NCBI GenBank assembly: GCA_963921825.1
Contig: OY997592.1
Coordinates: 28,003,730 to 28,067,729, forward strand
Direction: 5' to 3'
Source of the DNA: Erodium maritimum
Lineage: Eukaryota > Streptophyta > Magnoliopsida > Geraniales > Geraniaceae
DNA: 64,000 nucleotides
In this document: positions 20,588 through 32,431 of the stretch, piece by piece
How positions within the stretch are numbered: the stretch's first letter is position 1
Layout of the letters: every line of letters begins with the position of its first letter
Position numbers and translations under genes: made by a program
Notes under the pieces: generated by a model
What the model was told of the DNA's origin: nothing
The model's input: only the letters and a program-made list of their open reading frames with translations
Databases searched by the model: none

Positions 20588-22102
20588 TCGAGGTTTCACA
20601 CCTCGGATTGTCCGTCAATTAGGTGGGGAGAGTCGAGTCAGTAAAGTCCCGTCGTGCGTTGGGTACGCAGGTCGGGAACCGTGTGTAAACCTTCAATGTC
20701 TTGAGCCTTGTTTTGTCTGTGTGTATGTGCAGTACGGGGTTACTGGCATACTGTTTGTGTGTGCTGCGTGAAACGTTTTAAGCTGTCGCGGGTCGACTCA
20801 GGAGCTATCCTGCAGTCGAACGTGACGGTGCTGATATCAAGTCGGTACAACGTAGTTCGGGGACGCCTGGACCGGGTTGTAACTGCATGATGTCAAGTAT
20901 GAGGTTTTAAAAATGAAATGGAGAAAGTTTTAAAGTTGGTTGGCCCGGTGGGCGTGTTTTGATTTTGTTTGACGCCGTGGGCGTGTGTGTTTGATTGTGC
21001 TTGGCCAGGTGGGTGTAGTTCGGTGTTGGTTGGCCCGGTGGGCGTGTATTTTTGTTACTCGACCGTGTTGGCTTGTATTTGAGGTCGGTCTGGAGTTGCC
21101 GTAACTGTGTTATGTGTTTGGTGGTCGTTGTCTGCGACGTACTTGTGTACGGGTCGCTATTAGCCGGGAAAGTTACGAGTACCCTAGGGTAGACATAGCG
21201 GGTGTAAGTAGTGCGAGTTTATCACCGCTATGGAATCGGGGTCACTGGTTTGGCCCGAAAGGTGAGACGGAACGGTTTGGACGCCGGCCCGGTAAGGGGC
21301 CCGGCAGGCTTTGGATGCCGGCCCGGTAAGGGGCCCGGCACGATTTGGTTGCCGGCCTGGTAAAGGGCACGGCACGGGTTAGGTGCCGGCCCGGTAGGGG
21401 GCACGGCAGGTTTCGGGTTCCGGCCCGGTATGGGGCATGGCCCGGCCTGGTTACCGGCCCGGAGTGTGGCACGGGCCGGGTCATGTACCGGCCTGGTCCA
21501 GTGAGTCGTTTTCAAAATTTTTGGTGGTTGTTGTTTCATTGTGCGTTTAGGTTTGCGGTTGTGTGACTAGGTTCACGTTCGTGCGGTTTGAGCGTTTGTT
21601 TTACGTGGTTGTGTTCACGGTTGTGGGTTGTAGAGGCCGTAGGCCTGGTGTACGGTTGGGTTGTTGTTGAGTTTTTCGCTTACGTACCATTATAATTAAG
21701 GCTTTAATAGCGTGAGCAGTGCTGTTTCACTGGTTTGAGGATGTGTTTCCCGTGTCGAGGTTTATCTTACATGCGCGAGTACTTGAGGTATTGTTGGCGC
21801 GAGCAGTGTGACGTTTAGCATCCGGTTTTGAGGTAGTGGTTTCCCTGGTTAGATCGGTGAGTCTTTAGTGCGTTACTAGTATGCCATAACCGAACGGGTG
21901 TCCGTGGAGGTGAGCATAACGCTCATCCCCTTTACTACTTTTCCCGCAAGGGACGAGTAGCGAACACTGGTTTGGTTGCGGAAAGTTACAAGTAAATGCC
22001 TAGAGTACCGTGTGAGGGTTGCACTAGACCTTACCAGGGTGACTAATGGAGTGGGGGTTCGTTTTCCGTTTGGGCGTCAGTTTTATTGGATGCCGGGATA
22101 TC
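20588..22102 (+). other. Gypsy leader/5' internal region, no gag recognised
   Basis: About 1.5 kb of GC-rich, frame-poor sequence between primer-binding site and the inserted tandem copia. It includes loose repeats of ggcccggtgggcgtgt (20940-21050) and a strictly periodic 34-bp array (21250-21510). The gag and most of pol that should follow are missing. Confidence 0.6.
21250..21510. repeat. 34-bp GC-rich tandem array, 7 units
   Basis: The core ccggcc recurs exactly every 34 bp (phase points 21283, 21317, 21351, 21385, 21419, 21453, 21487). A unit such as tgccgggccccttaccgggc (minus strand) contains inverted TGCCGG/CCGGCA and could fold into a hairpin. Similar 34-bp-phased sequence appears in the Athila element at 46435-46630 and 62660-62815. 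Proline-rich minus-strand frames across the array are considered incidental. Confidence 0.85.
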
Positions 22103-23789
22103 TGTTAGTCTTAGTGCCCGTAGTTCAATCCTAAATGTCCAAATGTATATATCATCGTTAGCAATAAAATTAAAGCGGCTTTATATTACTTATGTGTTGG
22201 AGTAATATATCGATGTGTGCTCTGATCTATGCCCACCATGCGAATAGAACCGTAGATCGATATAGATCACACTCGATGGGTCCCTAGTCAACAAAGCTCC
22301 ACTAGAAGCGACTAGTATGAAAGATGGCTCTTTATGGCTTACGTTCTGTTAGTCATTGGAATGGGATTCCGGAGTCTGATCATAGATATCATGTGGGACA
22401 TGATATTGGACGACCCGCCCTGAATATGTGCCATAGATTAAGTCATGAACATATTCAGTGTTGTAGCTTGTCATGTATCCTTAGACCAAGGAGTCTTTGT
22501 GATCGCTATGTAGTCAACAACTAAGTTTGACCTGAGCCTAACGTTGTCCGTAACAGGGCTTCCATAACGGCCAGGATTGGCTTGGGGACGGGCTACATGA
22601 GTGACACGAAAGACGGCTAAGGGATTTATCCCTCATACTAAGGTATGGGAAAGATATCGGTTCTCGGCCACTTGATCGAGAGTGACTGGAAGAATAGCAT
22701 GCCATGCACATGATACTGGGTATCATATCTTCAGTCATCTCACATATCAAGGAACGGTGATTGAGAATAATAAGGATGACGGCTCTATGCCTTATCTCAA
22801 TCAGGATATCGGAGATAAAAGGATAATGACAGGGACGACGGAAAGGTTAGAATCGACAGGGTCGATTCGTTATGTAATGTCGGGCAATACTAAAGTCTCG
22901 TTAGTTGCCACTTAAATAGGATCAAGTAAAATGGGATTTTACGTTGATCTATTGACATGCATAAACCTAAGGGTCACACTGGAGGATGAAACTCATTGAC
23001 ACATTTATGGAGAATGGCCAAAAGGGAGTTGTCTCGGGACATGACCAAAACTGGGTTTTGGGTCATGTGCTCGTACGTGAATAGGACTTTACGGATCGAG
23101 ACAAGGCTTGGAGTCTTGGGATTGATCGCGTCGGATAATGTTGGACATTTCCGGTATGGAAGGCTTGGAGGCGATGGGCGAATCACGGGAACTCGTTGGA
23201 AATGGCCACGGGCCATGTTCCAAGAGGCCCATGAAAGGCCCATGCAACCAAGGCCCATGGAACTAATTAATCAAGTCTTGATTAATTAGTACTAAGTAAG
23301 CAAGACAAGGATTAAGGTGTTGGTGATTCACCACCTAACCCAATCTTGTCTTGCCATACTTTGTCCTATTTACACCTTACTTGACACCATACTTGTCCCA
23401 TGCCTTTAGTTGGACAAGTATGGGTTTTGTTATGTTTAAGTCATCCTTTTTCAACATAACAAACACAAGACAAGAATAGGAAACACATTTTCTCTCCCTC
23501 TTCCATGGCCATTTCGGGTTTGGCTAGTTTCCTCCTCCATTTTTGTGTTCTTGAGTCCTCAAAGAGAAGAACTACGTGGCTTTGATTCCCATGTGGATAC
23601 GTAGGCGTCTTGGAGACTCAAGCCAATCATTCGTTAACCGGTGTTCTTGTTTTGGTAAGAACTAGTGCTGAATTTTTCTCTTGTTAATCCATTCTTTGTT
23701 AGTTGTTTCATGGTTTTAATCGTCTCTTGGTTTTCATTGATTTTCCGCTGCGAGTTGGTTCATCTCCAACCCTACCTCGAGACCCAACA
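22103..23789 (+). mobile_element. Tandem copia unit 1, 5' LTR
   Basis: 1687-bp LTR from tgttagtcttagtgcccg to gagacccaaca, same family as Copia-1. Inserted in the gypsy leader after ggatatc. A target duplication cannot be tested because the far end of the copia is lost. Confidence 0.92.
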
Positions 23790-23790
23790 G

Positions 23791-23802
23791 TGGTATCAGA
23801 GC
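23791..23802 (+). other. Primer-binding site of tandem copia unit 1
   Basis: TGGTATCAGAGC, initiator tRNA-Met type; repeated at 30566-30577 in unit 2. Confidence 0.9.
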
Positions 23803-25348
23803 CGTGCTACCTTCGGGATTCACAAGACGGTGTTCAAAGTTTCGGTTTTGCTTGAAAGTTTCGTTTTTGGCATGTTGTTTTGCTAAATTGATTGATAACA
23901 TGTTTTAAATTATTGTTTATGGATTTAATGCATGTAAAATGAATTTTTGAAAATTATTTCAAATCTGGAAATTTTGAAAAAAGTTTGATTTTTCGGGTCT
24001 CGGGAGCGGGACTCTCGGGGAGCCGAAACCGAGACCGAACGGGGATCCGTTGGACGGAGCTAGGCCAAGCATGACCATTGGATGGTTGATATGCCAAGGC
24101 TAAACCGTTTTGTTAGTTATGACGAGTTTGGAACCGTCATGACGAACTCGAAGATCAAATGTTCAAAAGTTTCATTTTTGAACGGTTTCGATAAACCGAG
24201 CATCAAAAAAAAATTTCGAAACTTGGCTATTAATTAAAACCGGAAAATAACATGATGTTTGATAACATGCTTGTTTGATAACACGATGTGTGATGTGATG
24301 TTGGCATGGTGTACATAATAGCCCCGAGCTCAATTTAATTATTTATCGCTTTTCACGGCCTGCGAGCCGTTAGAGTTAGCGTGTAATTATTCTTTCAAGG
24401 TGTGGTCGTCGAACCACTTGTTTGTAATATTTATTTATTCCCGACCTGCGAGTCGTGTATTAAATTGTAATATTTTACTCAAGATGAAGAAAGGGCGAAA
24501 AGGTCATTTGGTGGCTTTTCGGGTGTTGGCATCGGCTTGGAGTCGATGGAGCTCAAGAAGCTAGTGGGAGTTAGTTTAGGGGGCTATTATGTGCATATTT
24601 ATCGCTTTATGCTTGGTTTAGTTTATGCATGATTAATTCTATGTGTTTTAGAATTGCATGCTTAACTTTATTTACCGAGCATATCATCTCACATGCAAAG
24701 ATAAAATTGGAATTTTAATCCTTGTGTGTGAGCCCTTAGAATCGTCATTACATTGGATGTAGTTGACGGGTTCGAAGGAAGAATTACATTGGATGTAATT
24801 TGAGGCATCATTGCATTTGGAATGTAGTTGATGTGCTCATCACATCTAGGATGTGTCAAAGTTTTAAACACAACCGGACAAGTAAAAACGGGTCATGTCT
24901 GATACCTCCCAATTATCAACACCTTACTACCTCCCCGTCCTATGGGTGTCGTGCGCATTAGCGGAGCATCCATGGGAAAGCGGGGTAGTAGGTTTGGACG
25001 ACATATGTGGGTGTCGTGCGCATTAGCGGAGCACCTACATAGTGACGGGCCATAGTTGAAAATTGGTGGACCCGACTACGATTCTCAGCCTGAGGTTGAG
25101 CTAGGGTAACAGATAGGGTAAGCCGTGTACATAAGTGCATACCCTAGCCAAGAGTCACATTGGATGTGATTGGATGGAGTCCTACCTACATAGCTCGATT
25201 AAGTGGTGAGCATTAGTTCAGCTTAATCGAGTGAATCAAGGATCTTGGTTTCAGATTCTAAAGGTTTAGAATCGATTGTTGGTGTTTAAGCTTGATCTTC
25301 ATAAAATTTATTCAGTTTACTGATTGAATTTTATCTGTTGTAGATCAA
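23803..25348 (+). other. Copia leader, unit 1
   Basis: Non-coding leader between primer-binding site and gag; no feature beyond the repeated phrase gggtgtcgtgcgcattagcg. Confidence 0.7.
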
Positions 25349-28300
25349 ATGGAAAATTCAGCGAACATTAATAGTTTGTCATTAAAAACCATTCTTGACA
25401 GGGTCAAGCTAAATGGGACAAACTATTTGGACTGGTACAGAATTTTGAGGATAGTCCTCAAGTCTGAACGCAAAGAATATGTCCTTGACAAGGCTGTCTC
25501 TAAGACCATATCAGAGTTACATGAAGTGTCATTAACTGCTGAGAAGAATATCTCAGGGATCTGGGATCCAAGGATATTCTGATGGTCAACAAGGGAATTG
25601 GAAGTGGCAAGGGCTGGGCCCATGCGCACTTGGCAGGAAAGATGAGACACCTGAGAATGTCTGCTTCTACTGCCAACAGCCTGATCATTGGAACCGGGAT
25701 TACAGGAAGTTCACGGCTGATCTGAAGAAGGGCAGTGGGACTGCGCCTTCATCAAATAGCCTGGATGATCTTAAGAAGGGCAGTAGGACTGCGCCTTCAT
25801 CAGGAAACCTGGATGATCTAAGGAAGGGCGGTGGGATCGTGCCTTCATTCGGTATTAACTCTATAGAGCTACATCTCTCTACTTCCAAAGATTCATGGGT
25901 ATTAGATACCATGACTGAATCTCACACATGCACTAATATATGGTGGCTGAAAGTAGGAGAGATTTGGAAAGCACGAAATGGACCTCAGAGTTGTGGCAAC
26001 TGCTGTAGGATCCATGAGTCTTGCTTTGCCAAGAGGTCTTGTCTTAGTATTGTATAATGTATATTGCATACCTACTTTTAGTAGGAATATTATATCTGTA
26101 TCCGTGTTTGACAAGGAAGGATATAATGTTAATATTGGAAATGGAGTTTTCAATGTTCTATGCAATGATATGTTTTATACCAGTACTGACATGGTTGGAG
26201 GATTGTACATATTAGATATGGGTAACAATGCCTCAAGTTCTATATATTCCGTTAATACCAAGAGGTCTAAATCCAACAATTTAAACCTAACTCTGTTATG
26301 GTACTGTCATTTGGGTCGCATAAACAAGAAGCGCCTATCAGCACTTCAGAAGTGCGGGCTTTCAGGTTCATTCGAATTCCATTCGATCGATAGGTGCAAG
26401 GTTTGTTTGATGGGCAAAATGACTAAAGTGCCCTTTATCGATCGCGATGAAAGGGCGGGTGAATTATTGGGGCTGATACACTCGAATGTGTGTAGACCAA
26501 TAAGTTCACTTGCCAGGAGGGGTTTTAGCTACTTTATCACATTTACTGATGATTACAGTAAATATGGTTATGTCTATTCGGTGAGACATAAGTCTGAAGC
26601 TTTTGATAAATTCAAAGAGTTTAAGACTATAGTAGAAAACCAGCTCGACAAAGGTATTAAGGCACTTCGATTGGATCGAGGTGGAAAATACTTGACCACA
26701 GAGTTATTAGATCATCTAAAAGAGAATGGGATCCTTTTGGAATGGACTCCTCCTAGGTCACTGTAGTTGAAAGGTGTAGCCAAACGGAGAAATCGGACAT
26801 TGTTAGACAATGGTCTGTTCCATGATTAGTTGGACTGATCTCCCAATCTCTTTTAGGGGTTTTGCTCTAGAGACGACCGCATTCATAGTGAATCGGGCTT
26901 CGACGAATGGTGTGGAAGGGACACCATTTTAAAAAATGGTACGGGATGATGCCCGCTTTGTCCTTCCTAAAGATTTGTGGTTGCGAGGCTTATGTGAAAC
27001 ATTTGGTTTCGACTAAGCTCGAACCAAGATCTGAGATATGCACCTTCGTGTGGTATCCCAAAGCAACAAGGGGATACTATTTCTACAATCCCAGTGAGAA
27101 CATGGTGTTCGTCGCTTGGGGTGGGGTCTTTATGAAAAAGAAGTTTTGTTTCCAAAGACGTCATTAGGAGGACTGTGCATCTCGAAGAAATTCAGGATGG
27201 TACAGATCTGTCTAAACCAATTGACAACCCAGTAGAAAGGAGCCAGAGATTGTCGTAGAGTGAGAACCAATTCCTGTTACAATTCCGGAAGGTCCAAGGC
27301 AATTTGAAAGGGTCAATCTTCCACCTCCAAGATATGGTATCCGGAGGTGACAATGAAGTCATGGTGGATCACGATGATCCAGCCACCTTTCAAGAAGTCG
27401 TGGATGGGCCCGACTCCGAGTTATGGCTGGGAGCCATGAGGGAGGAAATGCAATCCATGTCGGACAACCGAGTCTGGGAACCGATTGATCCCATCAATGG
27501 TGTGAGGACCATAGGATGCAAATGGATCTTCAAGGTGAAGATGGACATGGACGGCAACCCTCTGACCTACAAAGCTCAACTGGTGGCGAAAGGTTATAGG
27601 CAGATCCAATGGATTCACTATGAGGAAACCTTCTCCTTAGTGGCTATGGTCAAAATCGATCCAAATTCTTCTTGACATAACTGCGTATCATAATTACGAG
27701 ATATGGCAAGTGGATGTCAAAACCGCTTTCCTAAATGGAAATTTGACTGAGTACGTTTGTATGTCTCGGCCCAAAGGTTTTGACGATCCGAAGAATAAAG
27801 GAAAGATTTATAATTTGTTGAAATCCATTTATGGATTGAAACGAACTTCTCGGAGTTGGATCCTTCGTTTTGATGAAGCTGTAATTGGATTTGGATTAAT
27901 CAAGAATGAGGATGAATCTTGCGTTTATAAGAAGGCTAGTGGGAGCAATATTACCTTTCTGGTTCTCATTGAAAACGACATCCCAACCTTGCACGAGACT
28001 AAAGCTTGGTTGAGGAAGTGTTTTTCAATAAAGGACTTAGGTGATGCTTCTCATATCTTAAGGATTAAGATATGTAGAGATCGCACCAAGAGGGTCTTGG
28101 ATTTAAGTCAGGGAACCTATGTGAACAAGGCATTGAGTAGGTTCTTAATGCTCGATTCAAAGAAAGGACTCTTACCCACTAGTCATGGCATTCATCTCAG
28201 CAAGACTCAGTGTCCTAAGACACCTGATGAGCTGAAAAGGATGATGAGAATCCTATGCGCCTGGGGGCAGGATCGATCATATATGCCATGACATGTATGA

Positions 28301-28860
28301 GACCAGACGTCTCGTAAGCCTTATGTTGTACCAGTAGACATCATTCTAACCCGGGGGAAAGATGATGCTGAACTATTCGTCGAAGGATGAGTAGACGCTA
28401 GTTTTCCAAGACAAATCCAGATGACTTTAGAAGTCAATCAGGATATGTGTTTACGCTAAATGGCAGAGCTTTAGCTGGGAAAGCGTAAAGCAAGATACCA
28501 TTGCCGAATCTACGACAGAGGCCAAGTACATGGATGCTGCAGAGGCAGCTAAGGAGGCTATGTGGATTTGGAAATTCATGGCAGGGCTGGGTGTAATTAA
28601 AAACCCATCCAGTCCGGTGAATCCATCTTGCGACAACACAAGGGCCATTGCGCAAGCTAAAAGCCTAGATCGTATAACAAATCCAAACATGTACTGCGGC
28701 GTATCCACCTCATCAGATAAATACTGAACTGAGGTGAAGTGAAGATAACCGATATTGCAACAGATGATAACATAGCCAACCCTTTGACTAAGGCAGTGTC
28801 ACTGCTGAACATGTTAGACATGTAAAGTCGATGGGGACATATTGGAGTTTAGATTGGAAC
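25349..28860 (+). pseudogene. Tandem copia unit 1 gag-pol, broken
   Basis: Order is gag, GAG-pre-integrase, integrase, reverse transcriptase, RNase H. Gag opens at 25349 (MENSANINSLSL) and has the same internal deletion as Copia-1; the zinc knuckle ends in Tyr (CQQPDHWNRDY). The 25978-26766 stretch holds pre-integrase and integrase start, with DDYSKYGYVYS. 26907-27167 is the integrase C-terminal region and 27304-27675 begins reverse transcriptase (MREEMQSMSDNRVWE). In 27710-28291 the catalytic YVDD segment is missing: FLVL runs straight into ENDIPTLHE. RNase H (28430-28860) is frame-broken but retains CDNTRAIAQAKS. Several stops and frameshifts; it could not encode active enzymes. Confidence 0.9.
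25722..25850 (+). repeat. 48-bp gag linker repeat, unit 1 of tandem copia
   Basis: Three copies of the 16-aa DLKKGSGTAPSSN-type unit, as in both Copia-1 arms. Confidence 0.8.
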
Positions 28861-28866
28861 TAGGGC

Positions 28867-28877
28867 AAGTGGGAGAT
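28867..28877 (+). other. Polypurine tract of tandem copia unit 1
   Basis: aagtgggagat immediately before the LTR at 28878; the same tract precedes the Copia-3 3' LTR at 57958. Confidence 0.85.
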
Positions 28878-30564
28878 TGTTAGTCTTAGTGCCCGTAGTT
28901 CAATCCTAAATGTCCAAATGTATATATCATCGTTAGCAATAAAATTAAAGCGGCTTTATATTACTTATGTGTTGGAGTAATATATCGATGTGTGCTCTGA
29001 TCTATGCCCACCATGCGAATAGAACCGTAGATCGATATAGATCACACTCGATGGGTCCCTAGTCAACAAAGCTCCACTAGAAGCGACTAGTATGAAAGAT
29101 GGCTCTTTATGGCTTACGTTCTGTTAGTCATTGGAATGGGATTCCGGAGTCTGATCATAGATATCATGTGGGACATGATATTGGACGACCCGCCCTGAAT
29201 ATGTGCCATAGATTAAGTCATGAACATATTCAGTGTTGTAGCTTGTCATGTATCCTTAGACCAAGGAGTCTTTGTGATCGCTATGTAGTCAACAACTAAG
29301 TTTGACCTGAGCCTAACGTTGTCCGTAACAGGGCTTCCATAACGGCCAGGATTGGCTTGGGGACGGGCTACATGAGTGACACGAAAGACGGCTAAGGGAT
29401 TTATCCCTCATACTAAGGTATGGGAAAGATATCGGTTCTCGGCCACTTGATCGAGAGTGACTGGAAGAATAGCATGCCATGCACATGATACTGGGTATCA
29501 TATCTTCAGTCATCTCACATATCAAGGAACGGTGATTGAGAATAATAAGGATGACGGCTCTATGCCTTATCTCAATCAGGATATCGGAGATAAAAGGATA
29601 ATGACAGGGACGACGGAAAGGTTAGAATCGACAGGGTCGATTCGTTATGTAATGTCGGGCAATACTAAAGTCTCGTTAGTTGCCACTTAAATAGGATCAA
29701 GTAAAATGGGATTTTACGTTGATCTATTGACATGCATAAACCTAAGGGTCACACTGGAGGATGAAACTCATTGACACATTTATGGAGAATGGCCAAAAGG
29801 GAGTTGTCTCGGGACATGACCAAAACTGGGTTTTGGGTCATGTGCTCGTACGTGAATAGGACTTTACGGATCGAGACAAGGCTTGGAGTCTTGGGATTGA
29901 TCGCGTCGGATAATGTTGGACATTTCCGGTATGGAAGGCTTGGAGGCGATGGGCGAATCACGGGAACTCGTTGGAAATGGCCACGGGCCATGTTCCAAGA
30001 GGCCCATGAAAGGCCCATGCAACCAAGGCCCATGGAACTAATTAATCAAGTCTTGATTAATTAGTACTAAGTAAGCAAGACAAGGATTAAGGTGTTGGTG
30101 ATTCACCACCTAACCCAATCTTGTCTTGCCATACTTTGTCCTATTTACACCTTACTTGACACCATACTTGTCCCATGCCTTTAGTTGGACAAGTATGGGT
30201 TTTGTTATGTTTAAGTCATCCTTTTTCAACATAACAAACACAAGACAAGAATAGGAAACACATTTTCTCTCCCTCTTCCATGGCCATTTCGGGTTTGGCT
30301 AGTTTCCTCCTCCATTTTTGTGTTCTTGAGTCCTCAAAGAGAAGAACTACGTGGCTTTGATTCCCATGTGGATACGTAGGCGTCTTGGAGACTCAAGCCA
30401 ATCATTCGTTAACCGGTGTTCTTGTTTTGGTAAGAACTAGTGCTGAATTTTTCTCTTGTTAATCCATTCTTTGTTAGTTGTTTCATGGTTTTAATCGTCT
30501 CTTGGTTTTCATTGATTTTCCGCTGCGAGTTGGTTCATCTCCAACCCTACCTCGAGACCCAACA
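28878..30564 (+). mobile_element. Shared LTR between tandem copia units
   Basis: Exact repeat of 22103-23789 at an offset of 6775 bp. It serves as 3' LTR of unit 1 and 5' LTR of unit 2. Confidence 0.92.
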
Positions 30565-32408
30565 GTGGTATCAGAGCCGTGCTACCTTCGGGATTCACAA
30601 GACGGTGTTCAAAGTTTCGGTTTTGCTTGAAAGTTTCGTTTTTGGCATGTTGTTTTGCTAAATTGATTGATAACATGTTTTAAATTATTGTTTATGGATT
30701 TAATGCATGTAAAATGAATTTTTGAAAATTATTTCAAATCTGGAAATTTTGAAAAAAGTTTGATTTTTCGGGTCTCGGGAGCGGGACTCTCGGGGAGCCG
30801 AAACCGAGACCGAACGGGGATCCGTTGGACGGAGCTAGGCCAAGCATGACCATTGGATGGTTGATATGCCAAGGCTAAACCGTTTTGTTAGTTATGACGA
30901 GTTTGGAACCGTCATGACGAACTCGAAGATCAAATGTTCAAAAGTTTCATTTTTGAACGGTTTCGATAAACCGAGCATCAAAAAAAAATTTCGAAACTTG
31001 GCTATTAATTAAAACCGGAAAATAACATGATGTTTGATAACATGCTTGTTTGATAACACGATGTGTGATGTGATGTTGGCATGGTGTACATAATAGCCCC
31101 GAGCTCAATTTAATTATTTATCGCTTTTCACGGCCTGCGAGCCGTTAGAGTTAGCGTGTAATTATTCTTTCAAGGTGTGGTCGTCGAACCACTTGTTTGT
31201 AATATTTATTTATTCCCGACCTGCGAGTCGTGTATTAAATTGTAATATTTTACTCAAGATGAAGAAAGGGCGAAAAGGTCATTTGGTGGCTTTTCGGGTG
31301 TTGGCATCGGCTTGGAGTCGATGGAGCTCAAGAAGCTAGTGGGAGTTAGTTTAGGGGGCTATTATGTGCATATTTATCGCTTTATGCTTGGTTTAGTTTA
31401 TGCATGATTAATTCTATGTGTTTTAGAATTGCATGCTTAACTTTATTTACCGAGCATATCATCTCACATGCAAAGATAAAATTGGAATTTTAATCCTTGT
31501 GTGTGAGCCCTTAGAATCGTCATTACATTGGATGTAGTTGACGGGTTCGAAGGAAGAATTACATTGGATGTAATTTGAGGCATCATTGCATTTGGAATGT
31601 AGTTGATGTGCTCATCACATCTAGGATGTGTCAAAGTTTTAAACACAACCGGACAAGTAAAAACGGGTCATGTCTGATACCTCCCAATTATCAACACCTT
31701 ACTACCTCCCCGTCCTATGGGTGTCGTGCGCATTAGCGGAGCATCCATGGGAAAGCGGGGTAGTAGGTTTGGACGACATATGTGGGTGTCGTGCGCATTA
31801 GCGGAGCACCTACATAGTGACGGGCCATAGTTGAAAATTGGTGGACCCGACTACGATTCTCAGCCTGAGGTTGAGCTAGGGTAACAGATAGGGTAAGCCG
31901 TGTACATAAGTGCATACCCTAGCCAAGAGTCACATTGGATGTGATTGGATGGAGTCCTACCTACATAGCTCGATTAAGTGGTGAGCATTAGTTCAGCTTA
32001 ATCGAGTGAATCAAGGATCTTGGTTTCAGATTCTAAAGGTTTAGAATCGATTGTTGGTGTTTAAGCTTGATCTTCATAAAATTTATTCAGTTTACTGATT
32101 GAATTTTATCTGTTGTAGATCAAATGGAAAATTCAGCGAACATTAATAGTTTGTCATTAAAAACCATTCTTGACAGGGTCAAGCTAAATGGGACAAACTA
32201 TTTGGACTGGTACAGAATTTTGAGGATAGTCCTCAAGTCTGAACGCAAAGAATATGTCCTTGACAAGGCTGTCTCTAAGACCATATCAGAGTTACATGAA
32301 GTGTCATTAACTGCTGAGAAGAATATCTCAGGGATCTGGGATCCAAGGATATTCTGATGGTCAACAAGGGAATTGGAAGTGGCAAGGGCTGGGCCCATGC
32401 GCACTTGG
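30565..32408 (+). mobile_element. Tandem copia unit 2, internal region truncated in gag
   Basis: Continues the 6775-bp-offset repeat: primer-binding site at 30566-30577, leader, gag start at 32124. It stops at 32408 (gcgcacttgg), just before the zinc knuckle. The next 23 bases (32409-32431) recopy nearby copia sequence (tcaacaaggatattctgatg), then gypsy integrase begins. Every frame in unit 2 sits at the same 6775-bp offset from unit 1, so there is no indel; I saw no substitution where I compared. Confidence 0.9.
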
Positions 32409-32431
32409 TCAACAAGGATATTCTGATGGTC

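Noticed and set aside
21228-21539. Proline/glycine-rich minus-strand reading frames
   Set aside because: They are read through the 34-bp array, which is not a multiple of three, and have no start context or domain.
22324-23289. Repeated frames inside copia LTRs (MALYGLRSV, MICEMTED, MGLGCMGLS and similar types)
   Set aside because: All lie wholly within LTR sequence and recur only because the LTR is repeated; no domain.
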